A stretch of 64,000 nt of DNA from an uncultured Sphingomonas sp. (GTDB lineage: Bacteria > Pseudomonadota > Alphaproteobacteria > Sphingomonadales > Sphingomonadaceae). Shown here piece by piece: positions 1 through 7,822 of the stretch. A program made the translations under genes and the position numbers. Under the pieces are notes generated by a model. That model ran no database searches. It was not told the origin of the DNA and worked only from the letters and a program-made list of their open reading frames with translations. Each line of letters starts with the position of its first letter. Positions within the stretch are counted from its first letter, which is position 1. The stretch lies in NCBI RefSeq assembly GCF_913774285.1, contig NZ_CAJYHX010000008.1:186001-250000 (forward strand). The letters are read 5' to 3'.

Positions 1-217
1 GCAGCTCGCCGATTTCCTCCAGCGTGAATCCCGCTGCCTGCGCCGAGCGGATGAAGCGCAGCCGCCGCACTTCCTTCTCGCCATAGCGACGCACGCCCGC
101 ATCGGGCCCGCCGCCACGCTCGGGCGTCGGCAGCAGCCCGCGCCGCTGGTAATAGCGCACCGTTTCCACCCCCACCCCGCCGGCGTCCGCCAGCTTTCCG
201 ATCGTCAGTTGCGACAT
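1..217 (-). CDS. MerR family transcriptional regulator, mercury-type (C-terminus beyond window edge)
   Basis: Only the first 72 residues are inside the window. They form the N-terminal winged helix-turn-helix of the MerR family: LTIGKLADAGGVGVETVRYY is followed by QRRGLLP and a second basic helix with RRYGEKEVRRLRFI. The wording is closest to what I know of mercury-type MerR proteins. The metal-binding cysteines would lie in the missing C-terminal half, so the inducer cannot be read. The ATG start at 217 faces the operator at 221-252 and the gene is divergent from the glutaredoxin-MauE gene, the usual MerR arrangement. Confidence 0.85.
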   Translation of the reverse strand, partial: MSQLTIGKLADAGGVGVETVRYYQRRGLLPTPERGGGPDAGVRRYGEKEVRRLRFIRSAQAAGFTLEEIGEL

Positions 218-220
218 GGC

Positions 221-252
221 TTGACTCCGTACCATGGTACGGAGCCTATATG
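221..252 (+). promoter_or_regulatory. mer-type MerR operator and overlong-spacer promoter
   Basis: A perfect 20-bp palindrome (225-244, CTCCGTAC/GTACGGAG around CATG) lies between a -35 box TTGACT (221-226) and a -10 box CTATAT or TATATG (246-252). The spacer is 19 or 20 bp, longer than the usual 17, as in promoters that MerR proteins activate by untwisting DNA. The core CCGTAC-N4-GTACGG matches the mer operator of classical mercury transposons as I know it. It probably controls the rightward operon and represses merR. Confidence 0.8.
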
Positions 253-275
253 GGGTGCGGAGTGAAGGAAAGCCC

Positions 276-1034
276 ATGTCATCCGCCTCGGAAAAGCACG
301 CAATTCTCTATCGCATGGTGATGGGCACGCATGTCTGCCCCTGGGGCCTGCGCGCCCTGCACCTGCTCAAAAGCCACGGGTACACGGTCGACGACCGCCA
401 CCTCACCACCCGCGAGGAGACCGACGCGTTCAAGGCCCGCCACGGCGTGACGAGCACGCCGCAGGTTTTCATCGGCGAGCGGCGGATCGGCGGGCATGAC
501 GATCTCCGCCAGTTCCTCGGCCTGAAGGTCCGCGATCCCAAGGCGAAGACCTATCGTCCGGTACTCGCGCTGTTCGCCATCGCTGCGCTGATGGCGCTCG
601 CCACCAGCCAGGCCGCCTATGCGACGCCGCTCACGATGCGCGCGGGCGAGTGGTTCGTCAGCTTCTCGATGTGCCTGCTGGCGATGCTCAAGCTGCGCGA
701 CGTGTCCGGCTTCGCGACGATGTTCCTCGGCTACGACCTGCTCGCCCGCCGCTGGGTGCCCTATGCCACCCTCTATCCCTTCGCCGAGGCCGCGGCCGGG
801 CTGCTGATGACCGCGAACGTGCTGACCTGGTTCTCCGCCCCACTCGCGCTGTTCATCGGCGGGATCGGCGCCGTCTCGGTGTTCAAGGCGGTCTATGTCG
901 ATCGCCGCGAGCTGAAATGCGCCTGTGTCGGCGGCGACAGCAACGTGCCGCTGGGCTTCGTGTCGCTCACCGAAAACCTGATGATGATCGCGATGGGCCT
1001 TTGGATGCTCGCGCGCCCCCTGCTCGGAGTCTGA
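276..1034 (+). CDS. Glutaredoxin-MauE/DoxX-like redox membrane protein fusion
   Basis: This 252-residue protein joins two domains. Residues 10-85 are glutaredoxin-like, with a CPWG active site (Cys21; only one active-site cysteine) and the cis-proline motif TPQVF at 61-65. Residues 95-250 hold about four membrane helices and a CACVGG motif typical of MauE-like redox-associated membrane proteins. MauE-type proteins pass electrons across the membrane for disulfide or thiol chemistry, so the fusion suggests thiol transfer to a periplasmic metal or disulfide substrate. The upstream ATG at 234 lies inside the operator. The ATG at 276 has a GGA-rich ribosome site at 266-272 and is preferred. The next gene starts 3 bp after the stop. 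Confidence 0.85.
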   Translation: MSSASEKHAILYRMVMGTHVCPWGLRALHLLKSHGYTVDDRHLTTREETDAFKARHGVTSTPQVFIGERRIGGHDDLRQFLGLKVRDPKAKTYRPVLALFAIAALMALATSQAAYATPLTMRAGEWFVSFSMCLLAMLKLRDVSGFATMFLGYDLLARRWVPYATLYPFAEAAAGLLMTANVLTWFSAPLALFIGGIGAVSVFKAVYVDRRELKCACVGGDSNVPLGFVSLTENLMMIAMGLWMLARPLLGV

Positions 1035-1037
1035 ACC

Positions 1038-2357
1038 TTGCGTACCACCCTCGCCGCCCTTGCCCTGCTCGCGCCCCTGCCCGCGCTCGCGCAGGAGGAT
1101 CACAGCATGCACGACATGGGTGCCATGCCCGCCGAGCCCACGCCGCAGGACCACGCCGCCATGGGTCACAACATGGCCGGCATGGACATGTCCCAACCGA
1201 TGTCGGCCATGCGGATGGGCGGCTCCGACCATGCCGCCGGCGGCTCGGGCACATCGCTGCTGCCCCAGGCCGACGGGCCGATGCGCGGCGTGATGCTCGG
1301 CGATGGCGACTGGATGGTGATGGCGCACGGGTACCTTTGGGGCGTCTATACCGATCAGGGCGGGCCGCGCGGCAAGGACGAGGCGTTCGTCGAATCGATG
1401 GCGATGCTCAGCGCCAGCCGCGATTGGGGCGGCACCTCGGTGCAGCTCCGCGCGATGGGCAGTCTCGAGCCCGCCATGGGCCAGGGCGGCTATCCCAATC
1501 TCTTCGCCAGCGGCGAGACCGCCAACGGCCAGCCGCTGGTCGATCGCCAGCACCCGCACGACCTGTTCATGGAACTGAGCGCGCGCGTCGATACCCAGGT
1601 CGCGCCGGGCACCAAGCTGTTCGTCTATGGCGGTCCCGTCGCGGAGCCCGCGCTCGGGCCGAGCGCGTTCATGCACCGCCGCTCGGCGCGCTATTTCGCG
1701 CTGTCGCCGATCGCGCATCACTGGCTCGACAGCAGCCACATCACCTATGGGGTCGTTACCGGCGGCGTGCAGGCGGGCCGCGTGCAGCTGGAAGGCTCCT
1801 GGTTCAACGGCCGCGAGCCCGACGAGCATCGCTGGGACGTGGATCGCATCAAGCTAGACAGCTGGAGCGTCCGCGCCAGCTGGTCGCCTTCGGACAATTG
1901 GGTAGCGCAGGTCTCGACCGGGCACCTCAAGAGCCCCGAAGTCACCCATCAGGGCGAGGACGAGCAGCGCACCACCGCCAGCCTCCACTATAGCAGCGGC
2001 AAAGTCTCGGCGATGGTCGCCTATGCCGCCAAGCACCGCCTGCCCGGGCCGGTGCTGAGCGCGTTCACCGCCGAGGCGAACTGGGACCTGACCAGTCGGC
2101 ACAGCCTATTCGGCCGGGTTGAGAATGTCGCAAACGACGAGCTCTTCCCGGATCATGACGATCCGCTGCACGACACCAAGTTCCGGGTGACGCGGTTCGA
2201 GGGCGGCTATGCCTATCGCATCCCGCTTGCGCACCAGACCGAGCTGGCGCTGGGCGGGTCAGTCGCCGCCTACGCCAAGCCGAGCGTGCTCGATGCGGCC
2301 TATGGCAAGGCGCCGGTGAGCTATACGCTGTTCGCGCGACTGGCGCTGGGGCGGTAA
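1038..2357 (+). CDS. Met/His-rich outer-membrane-like protein, probable metal handling
   Basis: This 439-residue protein has a signal peptide (about 1-19) followed by a segment, roughly 22-75, crowded with Met and His in DHSMHDMG-like and GHNMAGMDM-like runs, such as occur in periplasmic copper-binding proteins. The remainder has alternating aromatic and polar residues and ends in FARLALGR, consistent with an outer-membrane beta-barrel. The start is TTG at 1038, 3 bp after the upstream stop. Co-transcription from a MerR-controlled promoter suggests metal binding or efflux at the outer membrane. No precise family is recognised and the substrate metal is unknown. Confidence 0.7.
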   Translation: MRTTLAALALLAPLPALAQEDHSMHDMGAMPAEPTPQDHAAMGHNMAGMDMSQPMSAMRMGGSDHAAGGSGTSLLPQADGPMRGVMLGDGDWMVMAHGYLWGVYTDQGGPRGKDEAFVESMAMLSASRDWGGTSVQLRAMGSLEPAMGQGGYPNLFASGETANGQPLVDRQHPHDLFMELSARVDTQVAPGTKLFVYGGPVAEPALGPSAFMHRRSARYFALSPIAHHWLDSSHITYGVVTGGVQAGRVQLEGSWFNGREPDEHRWDVDRIKLDSWSVRASWSPSDNWVAQVSTGHLKSPEVTHQGEDEQRTTASLHYSSGKVSAMVAYAAKHRLPGPVLSAFTAEANWDLTSRHSLFGRVENVANDELFPDHDDPLHDTKFRVTRFEGGYAYRIPLAHQTELALGGSVAAYAKPSVLDAAYGKAPVSYTLFARLALGR

Positions 2358-2368
2358 GCGCGGGGCGC

Positions 2369-2406
2369 CTCCTCCACCGCGCCGCCGAAGGCGATGGTGG
2401 AGGGGG
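2369..2406. repeat. Intergenic palindrome (CCTCCACC/GGTGGAGG)
   Basis: CCTCCACC at 2371-2378 pairs with GGTGGAGG at 2396-2403, with an inner GCC/GGC stem. It follows the stop of the preceding gene and resembles other GC-rich intergenic palindromes in this window, especially the one between argF and argD. It may also act as a transcription end. Confidence 0.5.
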
Positions 2407-2442
2407 AAACGCCCGGTCTTCCCCCCGCAACAATTACGGCGC

Positions 2443-3723
2443 ATGCAGCCCCGCATGCGCTGGACCACCAGAATCGCCGCCGCCGCGCTGATCGCGGTCC
2501 TCCAGGCTTGTGCCACTCCGCCGGTCCAGGCGCCTCCCCCGCCCCCCGCGGCGGTGGAAGCCCGCCCGGCCGTCACGATCCTGATCTCGATCGACGGCTT
2601 CCGCGCCGATTACCTCCAGCGCGGCGTCACGCCCAACCTCACCCGCCTAGCCGCGCAGGGCATCACCGGGTCGATGCGCCCAAGCTTCCCGAGCAAGACC
2701 TTCCCCAACCATTGGACGCTGGTCACCGGGCTGGTGCCCGATCACCATGGCATCGTCGGCAACCGGATGGAGGATCCCGCCCACCCGAACGAAACCTTCA
2801 CCACCGCCAGCGACGCGCCCTATTGGTGGAACGCCGCCGCGCCGATCTGGGTGGAGGCGGAGAAGGCCGGCATCCGGACCGGCACCGTGTTCTGGCCCGG
2901 CGCGAACGTCGCCTGGGGCAGCAGTGTCACCAGGCCCGACCACGGCGACTATGCCGGCGGCACCCGTCCGCGCGACTGGCTCCAGTACAACCAGGCGATC
3001 AACGACACGCAGCGCGTCGACACCGTGCTCGACTGGCTCCGCCGCCCGGCCGCCAACCGCCCGCGCTTCGTCACCCTCTATTTCGACCGCGTCGACACCG
3101 TGGGCCACGGTCATGGTCCGGACTCGCCTGAAGTCACGCAGGCGGCGGCGCAGGTCGACGCGCAGATTGGCGCGCTGATCGAGGGGCTGGCGGCGCTACA
3201 CCAGCCTGCAAACCTGATCGTCGTCTCCGACCATGGCATGTCGGAGACCAGCGACACCCGCGTCATCCCGCTCGGCCTGCCCAAGGACAGCTACCACCTG
3301 ATCGAAGGCGGCCCCTTCGCCGCGCTGAACCCACTGCCCGGCAAGGAAGCGCTGGTCGAGCAGGCGCTGCTCCGGCCGCATCCCCACATGGAATGCTGGC
3401 GCAAGGCGGACATCCCGGCGCGGTTCCGCTTCGGCACCAACGCGCGCGTACCCGCGCTCTTCTGCCTCGCCGAGCCGCGCTGGATGATCGTTGAGACGCT
3501 GCCCGGCGCGCCCTTCACCCGCGGCGAGCACGGCTATGACAATCGCAGCCCGGACATGGCCGCGCTGTTCGTCGCCGCCGGCCCCGCCTTCCGCCACGGC
3601 ACGCTGCCAGCATTCGACAATGTCGACGTCGCCCCGCTGCTCCGCGACCTGCTCGGGCTGCCGCCCAAGGCAGGGCTCGACGGCGACGACGTGCCGTTTC
3701 GGGGCCTGCTCCAGCCCCGTTGA
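2443..3723 (+). CDS. Nucleotide pyrophosphatase/phosphodiesterase-type lipoprotein (alkaline phosphatase superfamily)
   Basis: This 426-residue protein starts with a lipoprotein signal ending in LQAC (Cys23) and a Pro-rich linker. The body is a type I phosphodiesterase/nucleotide pyrophosphatase. It shows the first metal site ISIDGFRADY, the catalytic Thr in FPSKTFPNHW, a VSDHGM metal motif and a late GEHGYDN motif. Such enzymes cleave phosphodiester or pyrophosphate bonds of nucleotides outside the cytoplasm using two zinc ions. It is probably anchored in the envelope. The gene stands alone between the metal operon and the MaoC gene; the exact substrate cannot be read from sequence. Confidence 0.87.
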   Translation: MQPRMRWTTRIAAAALIAVLQACATPPVQAPPPPPAAVEARPAVTILISIDGFRADYLQRGVTPNLTRLAAQGITGSMRPSFPSKTFPNHWTLVTGLVPDHHGIVGNRMEDPAHPNETFTTASDAPYWWNAAAPIWVEAEKAGIRTGTVFWPGANVAWGSSVTRPDHGDYAGGTRPRDWLQYNQAINDTQRVDTVLDWLRRPAANRPRFVTLYFDRVDTVGHGHGPDSPEVTQAAAQVDAQIGALIEGLAALHQPANLIVVSDHGMSETSDTRVIPLGLPKDSYHLIEGGPFAALNPLPGKEALVEQALLRPHPHMECWRKADIPARFRFGTNARVPALFCLAEPRWMIVETLPGAPFTRGEHGYDNRSPDMAALFVAAGPAFRHGTLPAFDNVDVAPLLRDLLGLPPKAGLDGDDVPFRGLLQPR

Positions 3724-3750
3724 ATCCGCTTGCCAGCGTCGGGTTTCTGA

Positions 3751-4215
3751 ATGAAACTCGTTGCCATGCGCTTCTTCGACGATATCCGCCCGGGCGATCG
3801 CGCCAGCTTCGGCCGCTACGAGGTCACCCGCGAGGAAGTGCTGGAGTTCGCGCGCAAATATGATCCTCAACCGTTCCACCTCTCCGACGAGGCGGCAGCC
3901 AAGACCCATTTCGGGCGGCTGGCGGCGAGCGGCTGGCACACCAACGCGATGACGATGGCAATGCTGGTCGCGCACTACGAAGCGGACCCGATCGCCAGCC
4001 TGGGCGCGGCAGGCGTGGACGAACTGCGCTGGCTGAAGCCGGTCTACCCCGGCGACGTGCTCCGCTGCGAAACCGAAGTGCTGGAAGCCCGCGCCTCGCA
4101 GAGCCGCCCGGACATGGGCATCGTCCGCAGCCGGCTGACCAGCTTCAACCAGCAGGGCGAAGCGGTCCTCACCTTTATCGCCAACGCCCTGATCGCGCGC
4201 CGCACGACGGCGTGA
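3751..4215 (+). CDS. MaoC-like hotdog-fold dehydratase
   Basis: This protein of about 154 residues has the MaoC/enoyl-CoA hydratase 2 layout. An N-terminal FFDDIRPGD strand leads to the hydratase motif YDPQPFHLSDEAA (Asp and His catalytic), then FGRLAASGWHT. Such proteins hydrate enoyl-CoA or related thioesters, or act as monofunctional (R)-hydratases. A second in-frame ATG at 3766 gives the family's usual beginning MRFFDDI; neither start has a convincing ribosome site. The gene follows the phosphodiesterase by 27 bp, with no functional link apparent. Confidence 0.85.
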   Translation: MKLVAMRFFDDIRPGDRASFGRYEVTREEVLEFARKYDPQPFHLSDEAAAKTHFGRLAASGWHTNAMTMAMLVAHYEADPIASLGAAGVDELRWLKPVYPGDVLRCETEVLEARASQSRPDMGIVRSRLTSFNQQGEAVLTFIANALIARRTTA

Positions 4216-4435
4216 TCCGGCGTCCGGCGCATCTGGAATCGATGCCGGCGTGATGATAAGCATCGGTGATGTGGGCGGCCGATTTCTGCGCCCCCCTTAC
4301 CGATGAAGCACCACCAGCGACCACTGGGCCCGCCCGGCGGCATCGGCCTCGCCTAGCAGCTGTTCGCGCACGCGCATGGCCGAGTGCGGTAGGGATCGCT
4401 CCGACGGCTACGTCCGGCACCTGTCGCGCAATACC

Positions 4436-5743
4436 TCAGGCCGCCTCCAGCATGGCCGCGCGCCGCTTGGCGGCACCGCGCTCGAGCTTGAACGCGCCGG
4501 TCTGGCCGCTCAGCACTTCCACTTCGCGGAGCAGGTGCGTGGTCGCCGCCGAGGTTTCCTCGACCATCGCGGCATTCTGCTGAATGCCCGATTCGATCGA
4601 GCTGAGCGCCCCGGACACTGCCTTGGTCGCATCGGCCTGCTCGCGGCTGGCGCGGGCGATCTCGTCGGCCCGGCGCGCGCTGTCCTCGGTCGAGGCCTCG
4701 ATGGTCTGGAAGGCCTCGTCGATCAGGCCGACCGCGGCGACGGCGGTGCCGATCTCGTCTCGGGCGCGGGTGAGCTGTTCCTTGGCGCTCGCCGATTCGG
4801 TTTCGGCCCGCAGGGCCAGCGCGCTCACCAGGTCGGCGACGACCGCGAAGCCGCGGCCCGCTTCACCAGCGCGGCCTGCCTCGACCGCGGCGTTCATCGC
4901 GAGCACCCGGGTCTGGAAGGCAATCTTCTCCAGCCCCTCGATCACGCCGTCGATGGCGCGCGAGCTTTCGGTCACCGCCTCCATGGCTACGGTGGCGGCA
5001 GTGGTACGATTGCGGCCTTCGGTTACCGCGGAGCGCGCCGAGTGGCTGGCGGCGAGCGACTGGTCTGCTGCGGCCGCGGTTTCGCGCACGCTACCGGTGA
5101 TCTGCTTCACCGCCACCGCGGTCTGGCTGAGCTCGCCGGCGGCGTGCTCGGTGCGGCGCGCAAGATTGCCCGAGGCCTGCGCGATTTCGCGGCTGCCGGT
5201 CTCGATCGACTGGGTGCTGTCCATCAGCGCGTCGATCAGGTCGCGCAGGCGATCGATCGCGCCGTTGTAGCCATCCTTGAGATCGCCGAATTCCTGCGGA
5301 TAGTGCTCGGTGATCTTGGCGCTGAGGTCGCCGTCCGCGAGGCGCTGGAAGTACACGGCCATACCGCGGACCACCGCCGCATGCTCCTTGGCGAGCGCAT
5401 TCTGCTCGATCTGCGCCTCGGCGGCCTGTTTGAAACTGGCCATGGCGCGCGTCAGGCGGCCGACGCAATCGGTGAAGTCGGTATAGGCGACCGGGCTCTT
5501 GAGGTCGCCGGCGGCCAGTGCCTCCATGCGAACGACGGTAGTGACATAGGGTACGGCGATCGCTTCGCGCAGCCACCAGGCGCAGATCAGCGCGCACAAG
5601 GTAAGCCCGGCATCGACCTCCAGCGACAGCGCCCAAGGCAGAATCGCGTCCACGGCGGTAACCGCCACCATGAAGCCGACGAACAGACCGAAGGCGATCA
5701 ACAGCTTCAGTCGAATCGGTGCATTCGCCTTGAACCACTCCAT
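4436..5743 (-). CDS. Methyl-accepting chemotaxis protein with minimal periplasmic domain
   Basis: This 435-residue protein has two membrane helices (about 11-31 and 43-60) separated by a very short loop, so it lacks a classical periplasmic ligand domain. HAMP-like linkers follow (about 60-160), with signals such as LADGDLSAKI. The C-terminal half is a methyl-accepting signalling domain whose hairpin tip reads close to EKIAFQTRVLAMNAAVEAGRAGEAGRGFAVVA, the receptor region that contacts CheA and CheW. No pentapeptide tether is seen at the C-terminus. It probably feeds the flagellar motor and may sense cytoplasmic or membrane conditions. The 256 bp upstream hold no evident gene. Confidence 0.93.
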   Translation of the reverse strand: MEWFKANAPIRLKLLIAFGLFVGFMVAVTAVDAILPWALSLEVDAGLTLCALICAWWLREAIAVPYVTTVVRMEALAAGDLKSPVAYTDFTDCVGRLTRAMASFKQAAEAQIEQNALAKEHAAVVRGMAVYFQRLADGDLSAKITEHYPQEFGDLKDGYNGAIDRLRDLIDALMDSTQSIETGSREIAQASGNLARRTEHAAGELSQTAVAVKQITGSVRETAAAADQSLAASHSARSAVTEGRNRTTAATVAMEAVTESSRAIDGVIEGLEKIAFQTRVLAMNAAVEAGRAGEAGRGFAVVADLVSALALRAETESASAKEQLTRARDEIGTAVAAVGLIDEAFQTIEASTEDSARRADEIARASREQADATKAVSGALSSIESGIQQNAAMVEETSAATTHLLREVEVLSGQTGAFKLERGAAKRRAAMLEAA

Positions 5744-5999
5744 ACCGCACCCCAGTCCTTGATCTCTGTCAAAGATATCATAGGAGATTGGAAGGTTGCG
5801 GTTACGGATTTGCAGATAGAGGAAAGTTACGTAGGCACGAGCGAAATATCATTGTACTAGCAACACATTTACCTTCCGATCTGCATCTCGATAATGCCGG
5901 GCGATGATCGGGGTCCTTCGAATACCACAGCCGATGCATATCTAGTAAATGAGAGGATTAGGCACGCGAAGGTGCATCACGCGATGGTACAGGCGGCAC

Positions 6000-6335
6000 T
6001 CAACGCCGGTGCCACCCGCCTGGGCGCCCGCGGAAGTCGCGCCAGTTGTTCCGCCAGCGCTGCTCGCCGCGCCAGGCACCGCGGCGCTGCTCCCAATAGG
6101 CGCGCTGGCCATCGTTCCAGGCGCGACGATGGCGATACCGGTCGTACACATAGACACCGGTGCCGGGATAATAATAGTCGTCGTACCAGCCCCAATAGGG
6201 GCTGCCATAGCCTGCGCCGTAGCCCACCGCCACACGTGACCCGCCATAGCCATAGCCGTCATCCATGCAGCCGCCGAGTGCCGCCGCACTGCCAAGCAGC
6301 GCCGCGCCGAGGATGGATTTCAAGCCGATATGCAT
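6000..6335 (-). CDS. Gly/Tyr/Arg-rich small lipoprotein, unknown function
   Basis: This 111-residue protein has a lipoprotein signal ending LGGC (Cys23). The mature part is extremely rich in Gly and Tyr at first (many YGYGG and YDDYYYPG runs) and then in Arg, Trp and Gln, ending GGWHRR. Such low-complexity basic lipoproteins are common in sphingomonads; I do not know a function. Alternative frames here give only longer compositional shadows. A cluster of aromatic and basic residues could bind polyanions or cell-wall polymer, but this is inference. Confidence 0.7.
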   Translation of the reverse strand: MHIGLKSILGAALLGSAAALGGCMDDGYGYGGSRVAVGYGAGYGSPYWGWYDDYYYPGTGVYVYDRYRHRRAWNDGQRAYWEQRRGAWRGEQRWRNNWRDFRGRPGGWHRR

Positions 6336-6354
6336 GAGTCACGCTCCTGTGCCG

Positions 6355-6393
6355 GAGGGGCGCGGCGGGGCAGTGCCCCCGGCCGCGCCCCTC
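6355..6393 (-). terminator. Strong GC hairpin downstream of apt
   Basis: A 12-bp perfect stem GAGGGGCGCGGC/GCCGCGCCCCTC (6355-6366 and 6382-6393) encloses an inner GGGGC/GCCCC stem. It lies between the apt stop and the start of the lipoprotein gene on the same strand. No U-run follows, so termination is likely but not certain. Confidence 0.45.
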
Positions 6394-6429
6394 GGGCGGA
6401 GAAGCGCACGGATGCCCGCCGGAGTTCCG

Positions 6430-6972
6430 TCAGTGGCCCTCGAACGCGACGAGCGCCGCGACGGCGATCCCGTCACTGCGCAGCGCATCCGCGCCGCCCA
6501 GATCGGGCAGGTCGACAACGAACGAGGCCTGGACCACCTCCGCCCCCGCCTTGCGCAGCAGCCGCACCGCCGCGCGCGCCGTGCCGCCGGTGGCGATCAG
6601 GTCGTCGACCAGCAGCACGCGGGCGCCGGGCACCAGCGCATCGGCATGGATGGCGATCCGGTCGGTGCCATATTCGAGGGCGTAATCCTCGGCGATCGTT
6701 GCACCCGGCAGCTTGCCGTCCTTGCGGATCAGCAGCACGCCGGTGCCGAGCCGCACCGCCAGCGCCGCGCCGAACACGAAGCCGCGCGCCTCGACGCCGG
6801 CAACGAGATCGATCTTCCCGTCAACCTGCGCCGCCATCTTCTCGATCGTCAGCCGCAGCCCCTCGGGATCGAGCAGCAGCGTGGTGATGTCGCGAAACAG
6901 GATCCCCGGCTTCGGAAAGTCAGGGATGGTGCGAATGCGACTGCGGATGTCTTCGTTCTGCTGGGTGTCCAT
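6430..6972 (-). CDS. apt: Adenine phosphoribosyltransferase
   Basis: The enzyme joins adenine to PRPP to give AMP in purine salvage. The 180-residue protein has the family N-terminus IRTIPDFPKPGILFRDIT and the PRPP-binding loop VLLVDDLIATGGTA at about 119-132. The chosen ATG at 6972 shares one base with the TGA stop of petC (TGATG), which implies translational coupling. An upstream in-frame ATG at 6993 would extend the protein by seven residues into petC and is less likely. Its position after the bc1 operon is a gene-order association; no functional link is obvious. Confidence 0.95.
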   Translation of the reverse strand: MDTQQNEDIRSRIRTIPDFPKPGILFRDITTLLLDPEGLRLTIEKMAAQVDGKIDLVAGVEARGFVFGAALAVRLGTGVLLIRKDGKLPGATIAEDYALEYGTDRIAIHADALVPGARVLLVDDLIATGGTARAAVRLLRKAGAEVVQASFVVDLPDLGGADALRSDGIAVAALVAFEGH

Positions 6973-7808
6973 CAATGCTTCATGCCGCGCCAAACCGTGA
7001 GGTACGCGCCATAGGCGAGCCCGGTGGCAAACAGCAAGAAGATCACGACCGCCACGCCCGCCTGGTGGCGCGTCTGCAGCGTCGGCTCGGCGGTCCAGAC
7101 GAGGAAGGCGGAGACGTCCTTCGCCATCTGGTCGACGGTGGCGCGGGTGCCGTCGTCATATTGCACCTGGCCCTCGCTGGTCAGCGGCGGCGGCATCGCG
7201 ATGTTGAGATTGGCGAAATACGGGTTGAAGTACATGCCGTCGGGCGTCTTCGTCGCCTCGGGGAACTGCGCTGCCTTCGCCGGATCGGGCTTCTCGCCAT
7301 AGCCGGTCAGCAGCGAATGGACATAGGCGGCGCCGTCATGCCGCGCCTTGGTGATCAGGCTGAGGTCCGGCGGGTTGCCGGTGCCGGCATAATAGACCTT
7401 GGGGATATGGTCCGAGGGAATGTTGTCGCGCTCGCCCCAGGTGCCGGCCTTCTCGTCGAACGCCGGCTGCTTGTTCGCCCATTCCTTCGCGATCTTCTTC
7501 ACCTGGGCGTCGCTATATCCCAGGTCCTTGAGGTTGCGGAAGGCGATCATGTGCAGCGAGTGGCACGCCGCGCAGACTTCCTTGTACACCTTGAAGCCGC
7601 GCTGGAGCTGGGCGGTGTCGAACTTGCCGAGCGGCCCGTTCGAGGGGAGGTCCAGCTCCTTCGGATGCTTGTGCAGCGCCTGTTCGGCGGTCTGCTTCGG
7701 CGGTTCCTTGATCAGGCCGGTGATACTGCCCAGCAGGGCGAGCAGCAGCACGAAGACGAAGCCGGCACCGATCAGGAACTTGATCGAGCGGAAGAAGATC
7801 GACGTCAT
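6972..7808 (-). CDS. petC: Cytochrome c1 of the bc1 complex
   Basis: This 278-residue subunit carries covalent heme c and passes electrons from the Rieske protein to soluble or membrane cytochrome c. A hydrophobic N-terminal segment (about 10-31) precedes the heme-binding CAACH motif at 79-83. Later come NPPDLSL, a tyrosine/asparagine-rich YFNPYFANLNIAMPPPL segment that should supply the axial Met, and a C-terminal membrane anchor (about 249-270). It is the third gene of petA-petB-petC, 14 bp after petB, and overlaps apt by one base. Confidence 0.96.
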   Translation of the reverse strand: MTSIFFRSIKFLIGAGFVFVLLLALLGSITGLIKEPPKQTAEQALHKHPKELDLPSNGPLGKFDTAQLQRGFKVYKEVCAACHSLHMIAFRNLKDLGYSDAQVKKIAKEWANKQPAFDEKAGTWGERDNIPSDHIPKVYYAGTGNPPDLSLITKARHDGAAYVHSLLTGYGEKPDPAKAAQFPEATKTPDGMYFNPYFANLNIAMPPPLTSEGQVQYDDGTRATVDQMAKDVSAFLVWTAEPTLQTRHQAGVAVVIFLLFATGLAYGAYLTVWRGMKH

Positions 7809-7822
7809 GGTTCCCGGCCCCC

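Noticed and set aside
234..275. ATG at 234 as the start of the glutaredoxin-MauE gene
   Set aside because: It lies within the MerR palindrome and upstream of the likely transcript start; ATG 276 has the ribosome site.
279..1829. A 516-codon minus-strand open frame opposite the metal operon
   Set aside because: It is rich in Arg, His and Ala with no domain, runs antisense to two better genes and is a typical high-GC shadow.
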